Shown: positions 34,714 through 44,476, counted from the first letter of the stretch. The stretch: DNA of 64,000 nucleotides from Chitinophagaceae bacterium (GCA_016787085.1 JAEUVJ010000034.1:62001-126000); one strand, 5' to 3'. Notes: generated from the letters alone by a model not told the origin. Made by a program: numbers and translations.

Positions 34714-36159
34714 ATGAAGAAGCGGATACGCTTTTATGTATGCCTGCTTGTCGTCCTGGCAGCTTTTTCAGGAGAGGTACCGGCACAACCTGTTATTAAG
34801 AACTATACGATCAAGAACAATAAAATGTATATCGCCCTGGGCAAACAAATGAGCGATGCATCCATTGACAGTTTTACCAGGCAATACAACCTGCTGGACC
34901 TGGCGCTGAAAAAATATGTCCGCGGAGTTCTGCTGGATTCGCTCAGGATACAGGGCTGGAAAGTAGAAGTGGACAATGAGGAAGTATTTATCATCAGCAA
35001 ACCTTTGTTCAGTCTTGACAATATGGACAACCCGGTCAATAAGATATTATTTACCGAAAAGGATGGTGACCTGCTGGCAAGATTCCCGGCAGTGAGCAGC
35101 GGAACCCGTTATGGTTATAACCGGTTCCGGAACAAATCGTCTTTTGCATCGCAGGATTCAGTGGTTACGTTTTACCTGCGGAATTATAATAATGCCAAAA
35201 AAGTGATGCTGGCCGGCAGCTTCAATGAATGGAATCCGGATGCCCTGGCCATGACACATACCGACAGCGGATGGATCGCTCATGTAAAGACCGGCCCGGG
35301 CAAATACTGGTACAAATTCGTTGTGGATGGTAACTGGATGAACGATCCCGACAACCTTGTAAAAGAGAATGACGGGCAGGGGAATACCAATTCAGTTTTC
35401 TTCAAAACCAATTATATTTTCAGGCTTCCGGGTTATTCTTCCGCGAGAAGGGTATATGTGACGGGCAGTTTCAATGGCTGGAATGAGACAGAGTTGCTGA
35501 TGAATAAAACAGCCACAGGGTGGGAGATCCCTGTTTATCTGGCCGATGGTACACATACCTATCGTTTCATTGCTGACCGCCGGTGGCTGGAAGACCCGGC
35601 TAACCCGGATCGCCTCCCTAATGAGTTTGGCGAATACAATTCCGTGATTCGACTCGGGAAGACGCATTTATTTTACCTCCCAGGTTTTACAGATGCAAAG
35701 CAGGTCATACTTTCCGGTTCATTCAATAACTGGCGCACCGATGAGCTGTTCATGAAAAAAACGGATAAAGGATGGGAATTGCCTTATACTATCGGGCCGG
35801 GCAACTATGAATATAAGTTCATGGTAGATGGCAAATGGGCAGGGGCGCATACTGCCGATCCCAATGATAAGAATCCGGGCAACCTGTATTTTGTTGTTGA
35901 ACCTAATCACACATTTAAGCTGAAAGGGTTTGAAAACGCCAAACAGGTTTATCTCGCCGGGAATTTTAATAATTGGTCGCCCAATACTTTTGCTATGAAA
36001 AAGCAGGGTGATGAATGGGTAATGGATGTTCATCTTTCCAAAGGCAAACACCTGTACAAGTTTGTCGTGGACGGACAATGGATACTGGATCCCGGTAATA
36101 AACTCTGGGAGCAGAATGAGCATAACACCGGTAATTCCGTTATCTGGATCGGCAGGTAA
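34714..36159 (+). CDS. Exported protein with four tandem CBM48/AMPK-type glycogen-binding domains
   Basis: 481 residues from ATG 34714, which puts the signal peptide (MKKRIRFYVCLLVVLAAF) first; ATG 34687 is in frame and would overlap the previous gene. After a 130-residue N-terminal part come four E-set carbohydrate-binding repeats of about 83 residues each, marked by MLAGSFNEWNP, YVTGSFNGWNE, ILSGSFNNWRT and YLAGNFNNWSP, each with a later YKF or YRF and a W-x-x-DP strand. No catalytic domain is present. The repeats should bind alpha-glucans such as glycogen or starch. The N-terminal part contains a short DUF-like unit (KMYIALGKQMSDASIDSF). Probably co-transcribed with the protease-like gene. 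Confidence 0.88.
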   Translation: MKKRIRFYVCLLVVLAAFSGEVPAQPVIKNYTIKNNKMYIALGKQMSDASIDSFTRQYNLLDLALKKYVRGVLLDSLRIQGWKVEVDNEEVFIISKPLFSLDNMDNPVNKILFTEKDGDLLARFPAVSSGTRYGYNRFRNKSSFASQDSVVTFYLRNYNNAKKVMLAGSFNEWNPDALAMTHTDSGWIAHVKTGPGKYWYKFVVDGNWMNDPDNLVKENDGQGNTNSVFFKTNYIFRLPGYSSARRVYVTGSFNGWNETELLMNKTATGWEIPVYLADGTHTYRFIADRRWLEDPANPDRLPNEFGEYNSVIRLGKTHLFYLPGFTDAKQVILSGSFNNWRTDELFMKKTDKGWELPYTIGPGNYEYKFMVDGKWAGAHTADPNDKNPGNLYFVVEPNHTFKLKGFENAKQVYLAGNFNNWSPNTFAMKKQGDEWVMDVHLSKGKHLYKFVVDGQWILDPGNKLWEQNEHNTGNSVIWIGR

Positions 36160-36194
36160 TATCTTTTCTTATCTTCCCTTTTTATTTACAGCAT

Positions 36195-36202
36195 TACCTT
36201 TC
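36195..36202 (+). promoter_or_regulatory. Promoter -7 box of the serine hydrolase gene
   Basis: TACCTTTC, seven of eight bases of TAnnTTTG, 17 bases before the ATG at 36220. Confidence 0.35.
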
Positions 36203-36219
36203 TAAATACTATAACCAAC

Positions 36220-37500
36220 ATGAAAAGGCTATTATTTATTATTCTGCTGGCGGTATCTGCAGTATGTTCTGACGCACAAAAGAGCAGGCCCATGCTACCG
36301 GCGGTTCCTGAATCGGCAGGTTTTTCTTCAGAAAGATTAAAACGGATTGACAATGCCCTGAATGAATGGGTGAGTAAAGGCTGGATGCAGGGAGCTGTGG
36401 CATTGCTGGTAAGGGACGGCAAGGTCGTTTATCATAAAGCAGCCGGTTATAATGATCTCGATACGAAAACAGCCATGCAAAAAGATGGCATTTTCAGGAT
36501 CGCTTCGCAGACAAAGGCGATCACCAGCGTAGCCATCATGATCCTTTTTGAAGAAGGAAAACTATTGCTGAATGACCCGGTATCAAAATATATTCCTTCA
36601 TTTAAGAAGCAGGCAGTACTGGACAAGTTCAATGCGGCTGATACCACTTACACCACTGTTCCGGCAACAAGGGATATCACGATCAAAGATCTGCTGACGC
36701 ATACATCGGGATTAGGTTATGCACAGATCGGATCAAGAGAAGCCAATGCGATCTATGCAAAACACAATATCACTGCGGGACTGGCTGTTGCAGACAGGTC
36801 GCTGCTCGATGCGATGACAGAGCTGGGTTCATTACCATTGATGCATCAGCCGGGACAAAAATGGACCTATGGCCTGAACACCGATCTGCTGGGGTGCCTG
36901 GTAGAAGTGATATCCGGGATGTCGCTGAATGATTTCTTCAGAACCAAAATATTTGAACCGCTTGGAATGAAGGATACATACTTTACCCTGCCTGCGGAAA
37001 AAGCTAAACGACTCGTGCATCTTTATGGGGAGGACTCTACGGGTAAGTTGGTAAAGTCAGGCGGCAATATGCTGAATGGCGCAGGGCTGGCAACCTACCC
37101 GTTAGAAAAGTATGCGTATTACTCCGGTGGTGCCGGTCTTTCTTCTACGATCTATGATTATGGTGTTTTCCTGCAGATGCTGCTGAATGGCGGCGAATAC
37201 AATGGTAAAAGAGTTTTGAGCCGCAATACTGTCCGTATGATGACGATGAACCAGCTCGGGGACACTGTATTCCGTGGTGATGATAAATTCGGTTTAGGGT
37301 TCCAGGTCGTATCTGAAAAGAACGGGAATATACCGGCGCAGGCAGGTACCTTTAGCTGGGGCGGTGCATTTGCTACTTCTTACTGGGTGGACCCGAAGGA
37401 AAAAATAGTGATGCTTTTTTACCGTCAGTTGCAACGGACCACGCATGGTGAAGTAGTAGAAAAATTCAGGGCTTTGACTTATGCCGCTTTGAACGATTAA
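36220..37500 (+). CDS. Exported serine hydrolase, beta-lactamase/class C family
   Basis: 426 residues with a signal peptide (ends CSDAQ, about 20). The beta-lactamase-like fold carries the catalytic S96-Q-T-K99 tetrad element (FRIASQTKAI), a second-motif Tyr in WTYGLNTD, and a C-terminal GTFSWGGAFATSYWVDP segment in place of KTG. Substrates of the family include peptides, esters and cell-wall precursors, so a true beta-lactamase is only one option. It lies 60 bases after the four-CBM48 gene. Confidence 0.9.
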   Translation: MKRLLFIILLAVSAVCSDAQKSRPMLPAVPESAGFSSERLKRIDNALNEWVSKGWMQGAVALLVRDGKVVYHKAAGYNDLDTKTAMQKDGIFRIASQTKAITSVAIMILFEEGKLLLNDPVSKYIPSFKKQAVLDKFNAADTTYTTVPATRDITIKDLLTHTSGLGYAQIGSREANAIYAKHNITAGLAVADRSLLDAMTELGSLPLMHQPGQKWTYGLNTDLLGCLVEVISGMSLNDFFRTKIFEPLGMKDTYFTLPAEKAKRLVHLYGEDSTGKLVKSGGNMLNGAGLATYPLEKYAYYSGGAGLSSTIYDYGVFLQMLLNGGEYNGKRVLSRNTVRMMTMNQLGDTVFRGDDKFGLGFQVVSEKNGNIPAQAGTFSWGGAFATSYWVDPKEKIVMLFYRQLQRTTHGEVVEKFRALTYAALND

Positions 37501-37520
37501 GTAAAACTTATTGCAGACCT

Positions 37521-38000
37521 GTGAAATCCGCCACTATCCACGAGATCAAGCAAGAATTGCTGACACTCAAACCAGCACAGCTGGTTGAGCTGAATTTACG
37601 TCTTGGTCGTTTTAAAAAGGAGAATAAAGAACTGCTGACCTACCTGCTTTTTGAAGCGAATGATGAACAGGGTTATGTACAGGGCATAAAAAAGGAAATA
37701 GATGATGAGTTTGCCGCCATCAACTTATCCCATCTTTATTTTGCTAAAAAGACCTTGCGGAAGATCGCCAGGGTCATTAATAAATATTGCCGGTATAGCG
37801 GCTCAAAACAGACCGAAGTGGAGCTGCGTATCTATTTCTGCCTGCAACTAAAAGAGTCGGGCATACCCATTGAACGGAACCCGGTCATTAATAACCTTTA
37901 TCTTTCTCAGTTAAAAAAGATCAATACCGTGCTGGCAACCATGCATGAAGACCTGCAGTATGATTACCGCAGGGAAATGGCTGAACTGACCGTTGATTAA
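37521..38000 (+). CDS. Unknown small protein upstream of hutI
   Basis: 159 residues from a GTG start; no better ATG is in frame nearby. Helical and charged (LRLGRFKKENKELLTYLLFEA, KKTLRKIARVINKYCRYS, EVELRIYFCLQLKESG), with a putative coiled-coil tendency and no signal peptide. It sits 20 bases after the serine hydrolase and 26 before hutI, all in one direction, so it may share their transcript. I do not recognise a family. Confidence 0.75.
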   Translation: MKSATIHEIKQELLTLKPAQLVELNLRLGRFKKENKELLTYLLFEANDEQGYVQGIKKEIDDEFAAINLSHLYFAKKTLRKIARVINKYCRYSGSKQTEVELRIYFCLQLKESGIPIERNPVINNLYLSQLKKINTVLATMHEDLQYDYRREMAELTVD

Positions 38001-38026
38001 ATGGCTGAAAGGGTTTACTTTGTTGT

Positions 38027-39268
38027 ATGGCTGTAACGCTGATAAAAAATATAAAACTGCTGGCCGGTGTCCGGGAAGATAATATGCTTCTCCGGGGGAA
38101 GATGTTAGCTAAATTAAACTGTATTGAAGATGCCTACCTGATCATCCAGGACGGCGTCATAGATGGGTACGGGAAGATGTCAGAGCTCGGCCATCGTGTT
38201 TCAGATTTCTCTTTACAAACAGATGCTTCAGGACAAATCGTGTTACCAGCCTGGTGCGATTCTCATACACACCTGGTGTTTGCCGCCAGCCGCGAAGAAG
38301 AATTCATTGACAAAATAAAAGGGCTGAGTTATGCAGAGATCGCTGCGAAAGGAGGGGGCATTCTCAATTCAGCCAAAAAACTGAATGCTGCATCAGAAGC
38401 TGAATTGTTCAACCTTGCCTGGAAAAGACTGGAAGAAGTAAGTAAACTGGGAACCGGCGCCATCGAAATAAAAAGCGGGTATGGATTGACCGTGGAAGGA
38501 GAATTGAAAATGCTGCGGGTGATCAAGAAGCTGAAAGAAAGATCAAAACTATCCATCAAGGCTACTTTTCTTGGGGCGCATACTTATCCACTAGAGTATA
38601 AAGACGATCACCAGGGATATATTGCTCTTATCATTAACGAAATGCTGCCGGTGATCGCCAAAGAAAAGCTGGCTGATTATATTGACGTGTTCTGTGAGAC
38701 CGGTTTCTTTTCCCCGGAAGAAACTGCGATCATTTGTAAAGCCGGAATGAGTTATGGGTTAAAACCAAAGATCCATGCCAACCAACTCAATTTGTCAGGC
38801 GGTGTACAGGCAGGTGTGCAGCTGGGAGCAATTTCCGTAGATCATCTTGAAACGATGGACGATGCTGCCATCACTGAGCTTGCCGATTCCGAAACCATCG
38901 GAACCCTTCTTCCTTCTGCTGCATTCTTTCTCCGTATGCCTTTTCAACCGGCCCGGAAACTGATTGATGCCGGATGTGCTGTTGCGTTGGCTACAGATTA
39001 TAATCCAGGTTCATCGCCTTCGGGTAATATGAATCTTGTCATGGCTATGAGCTGCATCCAGATGAAGATGCTGCCGGAAGAGGCCATCAATGCGGGTACC
39101 ATCAACGGCGCTTATGCTATGGAACTGCAAAATGAACTGGGAAGTATTACTGTTGGCAAAAAGGCCAATCTTATTTTTACTAAGCAAATTCCCTCGCTTG
39201 CCTACCTGCCTTATTCATTCGGCACAAATCTTATTGATAAGGTCATGATTGGAGGGGAGTGGGTCTGA
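38027..39268 (+). CDS. hutI: Imidazolonepropionase
   Basis: 413 residues. Hydrolyses 4-imidazolone-5-propionate to N-formimino-glutamate, the third step of histidine breakdown. Amidohydrolase fold with the metal-binding CDSHTHLVFA (near 76-85), the GGGILNSAKK loop, the substrate-region GAIEIKSGYGL, KIHANQL with a metal His, DHLETM and the catalytic ATDYNPGSSP. Cytoplasmic and monomer or dimer. hutH and hutU are not in the window, so the pathway is dispersed. The cation:proton antiporter gene follows 23 bases later. Confidence 0.95.
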   Translation: MAVTLIKNIKLLAGVREDNMLLRGKMLAKLNCIEDAYLIIQDGVIDGYGKMSELGHRVSDFSLQTDASGQIVLPAWCDSHTHLVFAASREEEFIDKIKGLSYAEIAAKGGGILNSAKKLNAASEAELFNLAWKRLEEVSKLGTGAIEIKSGYGLTVEGELKMLRVIKKLKERSKLSIKATFLGAHTYPLEYKDDHQGYIALIINEMLPVIAKEKLADYIDVFCETGFFSPEETAIICKAGMSYGLKPKIHANQLNLSGGVQAGVQLGAISVDHLETMDDAAITELADSETIGTLLPSAAFFLRMPFQPARKLIDAGCAVALATDYNPGSSPSGNMNLVMAMSCIQMKMLPEEAINAGTINGAYAMELQNELGSITVGKKANLIFTKQIPSLAYLPYSFGTNLIDKVMIGGEWV

Positions 39269-39291
39269 GTTTTTTCCTGTAATTTGAGCCC

Positions 39292-40521
39292 ATGTGGAAA
39301 CTAAATACCGATGAAATTCTTATTGCCACCTGTTCCCTGGTGGTACTTTCTTATCTCTTTTCTATTATAAGCCGTTATATAAGGGTGCCATCAGTATTAT
39401 TATTACTGTTTGCAGGTATCGGTTTCCGGGTCCTTGCTGATTTGTATTCCGTCAACATTTATTTTTCGCAGCAATTGATTGAGATACTTGGTGTCGTGGG
39501 ACTAATCATGATCGTTCTTGAAGCCGGGCTGGATCTTAAACTGGGAAGGGATAAATTAAAGGTGATCCGTAATTCTTTTTTTTCAGCGCTGGTCATTTTT
39601 GCATTATCCACGGCTCTGCTAACCTATATCCTGAATTTCTGGCTGAACGAGCCGGTTGACAAATGTCTTGTTTATGCAATTCCTCTTTCTATTATGAGCA
39701 GTTCGATCGTGATTCCGAGTATTCACCCATTGAGTGATAGGAAAAGGGAGTTCCTGGTTTACGAGGCTTCATTCTCAGATATTATAGGCATTATTGTATT
39801 CAATTATTTTATAGCGGATGATCGTCTTACATGGGGGTCTTTGGGGACTTTCGGTCTTAATATAGGCGTGTCAATAGTACTGGCAGTCCTTCTTTCCTTT
39901 TTGCTGTTCACCATACTGGCTAAAACCCGGCTCAACATTAAGTTCTTCCTGATATTTTCTTTGCTGATACTGATTTATGCGGCTGGAAAAATATTTCACC
40001 TTCCATCGCTGATCATCATTATCGGTTTTGGTTTACTGATCAATAACTGGGACCTGATCAGGTGGCCAAAGATTTTGCGATATTTTCCGCATGAGCAAGT
40101 GCAATCCATTTACCACCTGCTTCATTCTGTCACTGCCGAGACTTCATTCCTTATCCGCACATTTTTCTTTTTATTGTTCGGGTTTTCCATTTCCCTTCAA
40201 TTTCTTTCGGAGAATGAAATTATCCTTGTTGGCAGTCTTATCGTTGCTGCATTATTTATTGTCAGGATACTTTACCTCCGTTTTTTTGTGCGGACCAACC
40301 TGTTCCCGGAGTCTTTTTTTATACCCCGGGGACTAATTACCATCGTACTCTTTTACAAGATTCCCGATCACCTGAAGCTGGGTAATTTTAATGACGGGAT
40401 ATTATTCTATATCATTCTTACGACGAGTATCATCATGACCATCGGAATGATTTTCTACAAGAAGAAACCTGACCAGCTTGTGGAGGAAGGGCAATTTTCG
40501 GAGCGGCCGGATATATTATGA
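39292..40521 (+). CDS. Cation:proton antiporter (CPA family)
   Basis: 409 residues, about 12 membrane helices. N-terminal helices SVVVLSYLFSIISRYIRVPSVLLLL-type are broken by the family kink, then GVVGLIMIVLEAGLDLKLG (near 67-85), and the ion-site region EASFSDIIGIIVFNYF (near 160-175, where an S-D replaces N-D or D-D). It should exchange Na+ or K+ for H+ and help pH or salt balance. The start ATG is 23 bases after hutI. The following 190 bases hold no gene on the plus strand. Confidence 0.88.
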   Translation: MWKLNTDEILIATCSLVVLSYLFSIISRYIRVPSVLLLLFAGIGFRVLADLYSVNIYFSQQLIEILGVVGLIMIVLEAGLDLKLGRDKLKVIRNSFFSALVIFALSTALLTYILNFWLNEPVDKCLVYAIPLSIMSSSIVIPSIHPLSDRKREFLVYEASFSDIIGIIVFNYFIADDRLTWGSLGTFGLNIGVSIVLAVLLSFLLFTILAKTRLNIKFFLIFSLLILIYAAGKIFHLPSLIIIIGFGLLINNWDLIRWPKILRYFPHEQVQSIYHLLHSVTAETSFLIRTFFFLLFGFSISLQFLSENEIILVGSLIVAALFIVRILYLRFFVRTNLFPESFFIPRGLITIVLFYKIPDHLKLGNFNDGILFYIILTTSIIMTIGMIFYKKKPDQLVEEGQFSERPDIL

Positions 40522-40713
40522 TTTTCCTTTTACCGGGTGCATGCTATCCAGCAAATACATCTGCGCCAGAGTGCCTGCAGTTTTTCCATATACTCTGAAA
40601 ATATTCCAGAATGTTCCCTATGGATTTTTATCCGCCCTTCTGCGAAGATGCATGAGTTGGATGGGGAATGAAAAGAATATACCAGAACCGGGACTTGCAC
40701 AAAAAAGGTTCCG

Positions 40714-41376
40714 TCAGATATTCCTCGGATTTTTCCACTGCTTGCCCAGTCTCTCTATAGTCCCGCCGATCCGCTCTTTTCTCGTCTCTACTCTTTTCGC
40801 TGTCACTATCCACTCGATATATTCTTTTTTATTGGTGAATGAAAGGGTGTCAAAAAACGAAGCCTCTTTTTTATTTTTCTTTAGAACTACAGCAAGATCG
40901 TCCGGCAGCTTCACTTCTTTGGTTGACGGGTTCACCCATTTGAATATCTCTCTTTCCTGTTTTGGCTTTGCTTCTTTCTTTTTATCGGCCTCCGTTTTTG
41001 CCCGAAAGCCAAACACTGACCATGTATCATTAAAAGAGATCAGGCTGATCCAGGTGAGTTTGTCACTTTCCGCCAGCAGGCAGTCCCATCCTTTGTCCCT
41101 TGTCAGGTCGGTTTGTATTTTCGACGCTCCTTTGGGATAATACACCCATACCGTTACTTCCGGCTTTACCAACTTCATCACCTTGCTCATTTCTTTTTCT
41201 AATTGCGCCCGGTTGATCACAAACCAATGTACCTGATCATATTCCTTCCCGGAATCGGTGATCCTGACACCCGCCGGTAAACCTTGTAGTCCTTTTTTGA
41301 AATCAGCAGGAGCATGAAGTGTGAGCAGGGTATGCTTTGCTTTGATCTTTAGTTTATCGGCAATGGATGTGGCCAT
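40714..41376 (-). CDS. DUF3052-like / YdeI (OmdA)-domain protein
   Basis: 220 residues, cytoplasmic. The N-terminal half (KLKIKAKHTLLTLHAPADF to about 120) resembles DUF3052-type proteins of the Bacteroidota; the C-terminal 70 residues match the YdeI/OmpD-associated (PF13376-type) domain: VKLPDDLAVVLKKNKKEASFFDTLSFTNKKEY, split over the motif, then IEWIVTAKRVETRKERI. The domain is linked to bacteriocin protection in the literature, with no defined mechanism. The start ATG is well separated from the next gene, a DUF456 protein read in the same direction. Confidence 0.82.
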   Translation of the reverse strand: MATSIADKLKIKAKHTLLTLHAPADFKKGLQGLPAGVRITDSGKEYDQVHWFVINRAQLEKEMSKVMKLVKPEVTVWVYYPKGASKIQTDLTRDKGWDCLLAESDKLTWISLISFNDTWSVFGFRAKTEADKKKEAKPKQEREIFKWVNPSTKEVKLPDDLAVVLKKNKKEASFFDTLSFTNKKEYIEWIVTAKRVETRKERIGGTIERLGKQWKNPRNI

Positions 41377-41438
41377 AAAAGCAGCTTTATCGTAAAACTA
41401 AGGAGAGTTTTTATTTCCAGGTTCTGCATTTTGCCTTA

Positions 41439-41909
41439 TCAGATGCTTTGAATGATGTAGTAGAGCATAAAGAAACAAACCACCAGTTTTAAAAATGATC
41501 CCAGCAAAAAACCCACAAATGAACCGACGGCTGCTTTGAATGATCTCTTTGAATTTTGCCCGGCGATCATCTCCCCGATAAAAGCCCCGGCAAAAGGCCC
41601 GATGATCACTCCCCAGGGGCCTAACCAAAAAGCCGCTAAGAAACCGAGAGTACAGCCCCAGACTCCATACTTGGTGCCGCCGAATTTCTTTGTTCCCCAG
41701 ATTGGGATCAGGTAATCGAGCAGCAAGGAAACGATCACGATGCCGGCCCAGATCAGCAGGAACTGAGTACTGAAAGGTTTTTCCGGTCTGAGCTGTTGTA
41801 ATAGTAAACCTATAAAAGCGATGGGAGGGCCAGGCAGCAGGGGTAAAATGCTGCCTGCAATTGCGGCTATCACCAAAATGATCCCGATAATGATCCAAAG
41901 CCATTCCAT
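41439..41909 (-). CDS. DUF456 membrane protein
   Basis: 156 residues, about five membrane helices. Contains the conserved GSILPLLPGPPIAFIGLLL (near 19-37), the LLDYLIPIWGTKKFGGTKYGVWG turn, and GPFAGAFIGEMIAG near 104-117. DUF456 proteins are small Bacteroidota/actinobacterial membrane proteins without a known role. It precedes the DUF3052-like gene on the same strand, with a 62-base gap, and is read away from dnaK. Confidence 0.88.
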   Translation of the reverse strand: MEWLWIIIGIILVIAAIAGSILPLLPGPPIAFIGLLLQQLRPEKPFSTQFLLIWAGIVIVSLLLDYLIPIWGTKKFGGTKYGVWGCTLGFLAAFWLGPWGVIIGPFAGAFIGEMIAGQNSKRSFKAAVGSFVGFLLGSFLKLVVCFFMLYYIIQSI

Positions 41910-42073
41910 TTGAACTGGGTTTTTAAATCCAGGCTGAAATTACAGGATTACAGGTTTGTCCGGCTTTTCCTGCCTCATTTTACCCCCTTCACCCGGATTT
42001 CCTGACAATTTTTCACGTTATCCGTTGACGGCATAATCATTGACTACCAATAGCGAACATAAACTCAAGAATC

Positions 42074-43990
42074 ATGGCAAAGATCATTGGTATAGACTTA
42101 GGAACCACCAACAGCTGCGTGGCCGTAATGGAAGGCAACGAGCCGGTGGTGATCGCCAACGACGAGGGACGCCGTACAACCCCGTCAGTAGTGGCTTTTT
42201 TGAAAAACGGTGAACGTAAAGTGGGTGACCCGGCCAAGCGCCAGGCCATCACTAACCCCCAGAACACGATCACTTCGGTGAAGCGTTTCATGGGCCGTCG
42301 CTTTGATGAAGTGACAGAAGAGATCAGCCACTGGAGCTATAAGGTGGCAAAAGGTGACAATAATACCGTTCGTATTGACATAGATGGCAGGCTCTACACG
42401 CCGCAGGAAATTTCGGCTATGGTGCTGCAGAAAATGAAAAAGACCGCCGAAGATTACCTCGGTCATGAAGTGACCGAAGCGGTGATCACCGTCCCGGCTT
42501 ATTTCAACGACTCACAAAGACAGGCGACCAAAGAAGCCGGTGAGATCGCCGGGCTGACCGTTCGCCGTATTGTGAACGAGCCGACAGCGGCTGCCCTGGC
42601 TTATGGCCTGGATAAGGACAAGCATGATCATAAGATCGCCGTATTCGACCTTGGTGGTGGTACGTTCGATATCTCTGTGCTCGAACTGGGCGACGGTGTA
42701 TTTGAGGTAAAATCCACCAATGGTGATACCCACCTCGGTGGTGACGACTTTGACAAAGTGATCATGGACTGGCTGGCTGATGAATTCAAAAAAGATGAAG
42801 CGATAGATCTGCGCAAGGACCCGATGGCGCTGCAGCGTTTGAAAGAATCTGCTGAAAAAGCCAAAGTGGAACTGAGCTCTTCTTCTGAAACAGAGATCAA
42901 CCTGCCTTACATCACTGCAGTGGATGGCGTGCCCAAACACTTAGTGAAAAAACTGAGCAGGGCTAAATTTGAGCAACTGGCCGATAATTTATTTGCCCGT
43001 TGTCTGAAACCCTGTGAAGCAGCATTGAAAGATGCCGGTTTATCTACCTCACAGATTGATGAAGTGATACTGGTGGGTGGTAGTACACGTATCCCCAAAG
43101 TGCAGGAGATCGTAGAAAAATTCTTTGGTAAGAAACCACATAAGGGTGTGAACCCGGATGAAGTGGTAGCCGTAGGCGCTGCGATACAGGGTGCGGTACT
43201 GACTGGTGAAGTAAAGGATGTATTGCTGCTCGACGTTACGCCGCTTTCTCTCGGTATCGAGACCATGGGTGGTGTGATGACCACGCTGATACCCAGCAAC
43301 ACGACTATTCCGACCAAAAAATCGGAAGTGTTCTCTACTGCCAGCGATAACCAGCCCGGTGTACAGATACATGTACTGCAGGGTGAACGCAGCATGAGTA
43401 AGGACAATAAGAGCCTCGGTATCTTCAACCTCGATGGTATTCCCCCGGCGCCACGTGGCGTACCGCAGATCGAAGTGATATTCGATATTGACGCCAACGG
43501 TATCCTGCACGTAACAGCGAAAGACAAAGGCACCGGTAAAGAACAAAAGATACATATTGAAGCCGGCTCCGGCTTAAGCAAGGATGAGGTGGAAAAGATG
43601 AAAGCAGAAGCAAAGGCCAATGAAGCTACCGATAAAGCCGAACGGGAGAAAGTAGATAAGCTGAACCAGGCAGACAGTCTTGTATTCCAGACCGAAAAAC
43701 AAATAAAGGATTACGGCGACAAGATACCGGCGGATAAGAAAGGCGCAATTGAAGCAGGCGTGGCTAAATTGAAAGAGGCCCACAAGGCACAGGATATTCC
43801 CGCTATTGATACCGCTATGGCCGAGCTGAATGCTGCATGGACAGCCGCCAGCCAGGATATTTATAATGCACAGGGCGCTGCCGGCCAGGGAGCACAGCCC
43901 GGCGCACAACCGGAAGGAGGCAATGGGCAAACTGCAGGCGCTGGTGCAAGCGATAATGTGACGGATGTGCCGTATGAGGAAGTGAAATAA
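42074..43990 (+). CDS. dnaK: Molecular chaperone DnaK (Hsp70)
   Basis: 638 residues. ATP-dependent folding chaperone working with DnaJ and GrpE, neither of which is in the window. The actin-like ATPase begins [18 protein letters not shown], with phosphate loops [12 protein letters not shown] and GGSTRIPKV, and the linker [15 protein letters not shown]. The substrate-binding domain ends in a Gly/Gln/Ala-rich tail and VPYEEVK. Upstream, 164 bases separate it from DUF456; I saw no CIRCE or sigma-32 site. Downstream, a degenerate copy of its last 36 bases lies 80 bases away. Confidence 0.98.
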   Translation: MAKIIGIDLGTTNSCVAVMEGNEPVVIANDEGRRTTPSVVAFLKNGERKVGDPAKRQAITNPQNTITSVKRFMGRRFDEVTEEISHWSYKVAKGDNNTVRIDIDGRLYTPQEISAMVLQKMKKTAEDYLGHEVTEAVITVPAYFNDSQRQATKEAGEIAGLTVRRIVNEPTAAALAYGLDKDKHDHKIAVFDLGGGTFDISVLELGDGVFEVKSTNGDTHLGGDDFDKVIMDWLADEFKKDEAIDLRKDPMALQRLKESAEKAKVELSSSSETEINLPYITAVDGVPKHLVKKLSRAKFEQLADNLFARCLKPCEAALKDAGLSTSQIDEVILVGGSTRIPKVQEIVEKFFGKKPHKGVNPDEVVAVGAAIQGAVLTGEVKDVLLLDVTPLSLGIETMGGVMTTLIPSNTTIPTKKSEVFSTASDNQPGVQIHVLQGERSMSKDNKSLGIFNLDGIPPAPRGVPQIEVIFDIDANGILHVTAKDKGTGKEQKIHIEAGSGLSKDEVEKMKAEAKANEATDKAEREKVDKLNQADSLVFQTEKQIKDYGDKIPADKKGAIEAGVAKLKEAHKAQDIPAIDTAMAELNAAWTAASQDIYNAQGAAGQGAQPGAQPEGGNGQTAGAGASDNVTDVPYEEVK

Positions 43991-44072
43991 AATATAGTCG
44001 AACTCTTTTCTTTCCCCTATTGGAGAGGTGTTAGGTTGTGACGAATGTGCCGTATTAAAAAGTAAAATAAAA
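43957..44072 (+). repeat. Degenerate duplication of the dnaK 3' end
   Basis: Bases 43957-43992 (the dnaK C-terminus and stop) recur at 44037-44072 with 31 of 36 positions identical, exactly 80 bases later. The second copy is no longer coding (its VPYEEVK became VPY-stop). It marks the left edge of an AT-rich patch. Confidence 0.75.
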
Positions 44073-44076
44073 AATT

Positions 44077-44370
44077 ATGGAAAGTCTTTTCGGACAGTAT
44101 CTTTTCATGTACGACTTTGATGATAAAGGAAAGAAAGGTTATTATGTCATTTCCGGTGATACTAGAGATTATGTAGCACAACGATATCCTGACCCGGATA
44201 TTGACATAAAACTTTTCCCGGAAAGATTCGATTTTGGAAAGATGAATGATAAGATTGTTGAGTGTCACATCGAAAATCATGTTCTTTATAACAACATACT
44301 CAATGAGCTTCAAATTCATCTGAAAAATAATGGAATTAAATGGGGTAGTCACTATTCAGAGCCGGTTTAA
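44077..44370 (+). CDS. Unknown AT-rich accessory protein
   Basis: 97 residues from an ATG a few bases after the degenerate dnaK copy. No signal peptide; the text is acidic and aromatic (LFMYDFDDKGKKGYYVISG, YPDPDIDIKLFPERFDFG, KWGSHYSEPV). Base composition is clearly more AT-rich than dnaK. A hairpin terminator follows at 44431. The size and acidic nature would fit a small immunity or antidote protein, but nothing here shows that. Confidence 0.6.
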   Translation: MESLFGQYLFMYDFDDKGKKGYYVISGDTRDYVAQRYPDPDIDIKLFPERFDFGKMNDKIVECHIENHVLYNNILNELQIHLKNNGIKWGSHYSEPV

Positions 44371-44430
44371 TGTGTTGTGTAGCAGGCAATATGACACTCC
44401 CCAATAGCGGATTTCAATAGAAGCAAATAG

Positions 44431-44463
44431 AATAGCCGTAATCAAATATTGCGGCTATTTTTG
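44431..44463 (+). terminator. Terminator overlapping a possible promoter box
   Basis: AATAGCCG (44431-44438) pairs with CGGCTATT (44452-44459), followed by TTT. The right arm and tail also read TATTTTTG (44456-44463), a perfect -7 box 13 bases before the ATG at 44477, so the element may end one gene and start the next. Confidence 0.6.
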
Positions 44464-44476
44464 TCTAAAGAATTGT

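Noticed and set aside
40478..41140. 220-codon plus-strand frame after the antiporter gene
   Set aside because: It overlaps the antiporter end and the minus-strand gene with a clear YdeI/OmdA domain; its product is hydrophobic with no family features.
41398..41904. Second minus-strand frame inside the DUF456 gene
   Set aside because: Same strand, other frame; its product is Arg/Gly/His-rich while the other frame has the conserved DUF456 motifs.
41910..42073. Heat-shock operator ahead of dnaK
   Set aside because: No CIRCE-type inverted repeat and no sigma-32-like pair could be made out in the 164 bases.
42907..43620. Long open frame on the minus strand inside dnaK
   Set aside because: It is the mirror of a strongly conserved, high-GC third-position gene; its product is Ser/Thr/Ile-rich with no motif.
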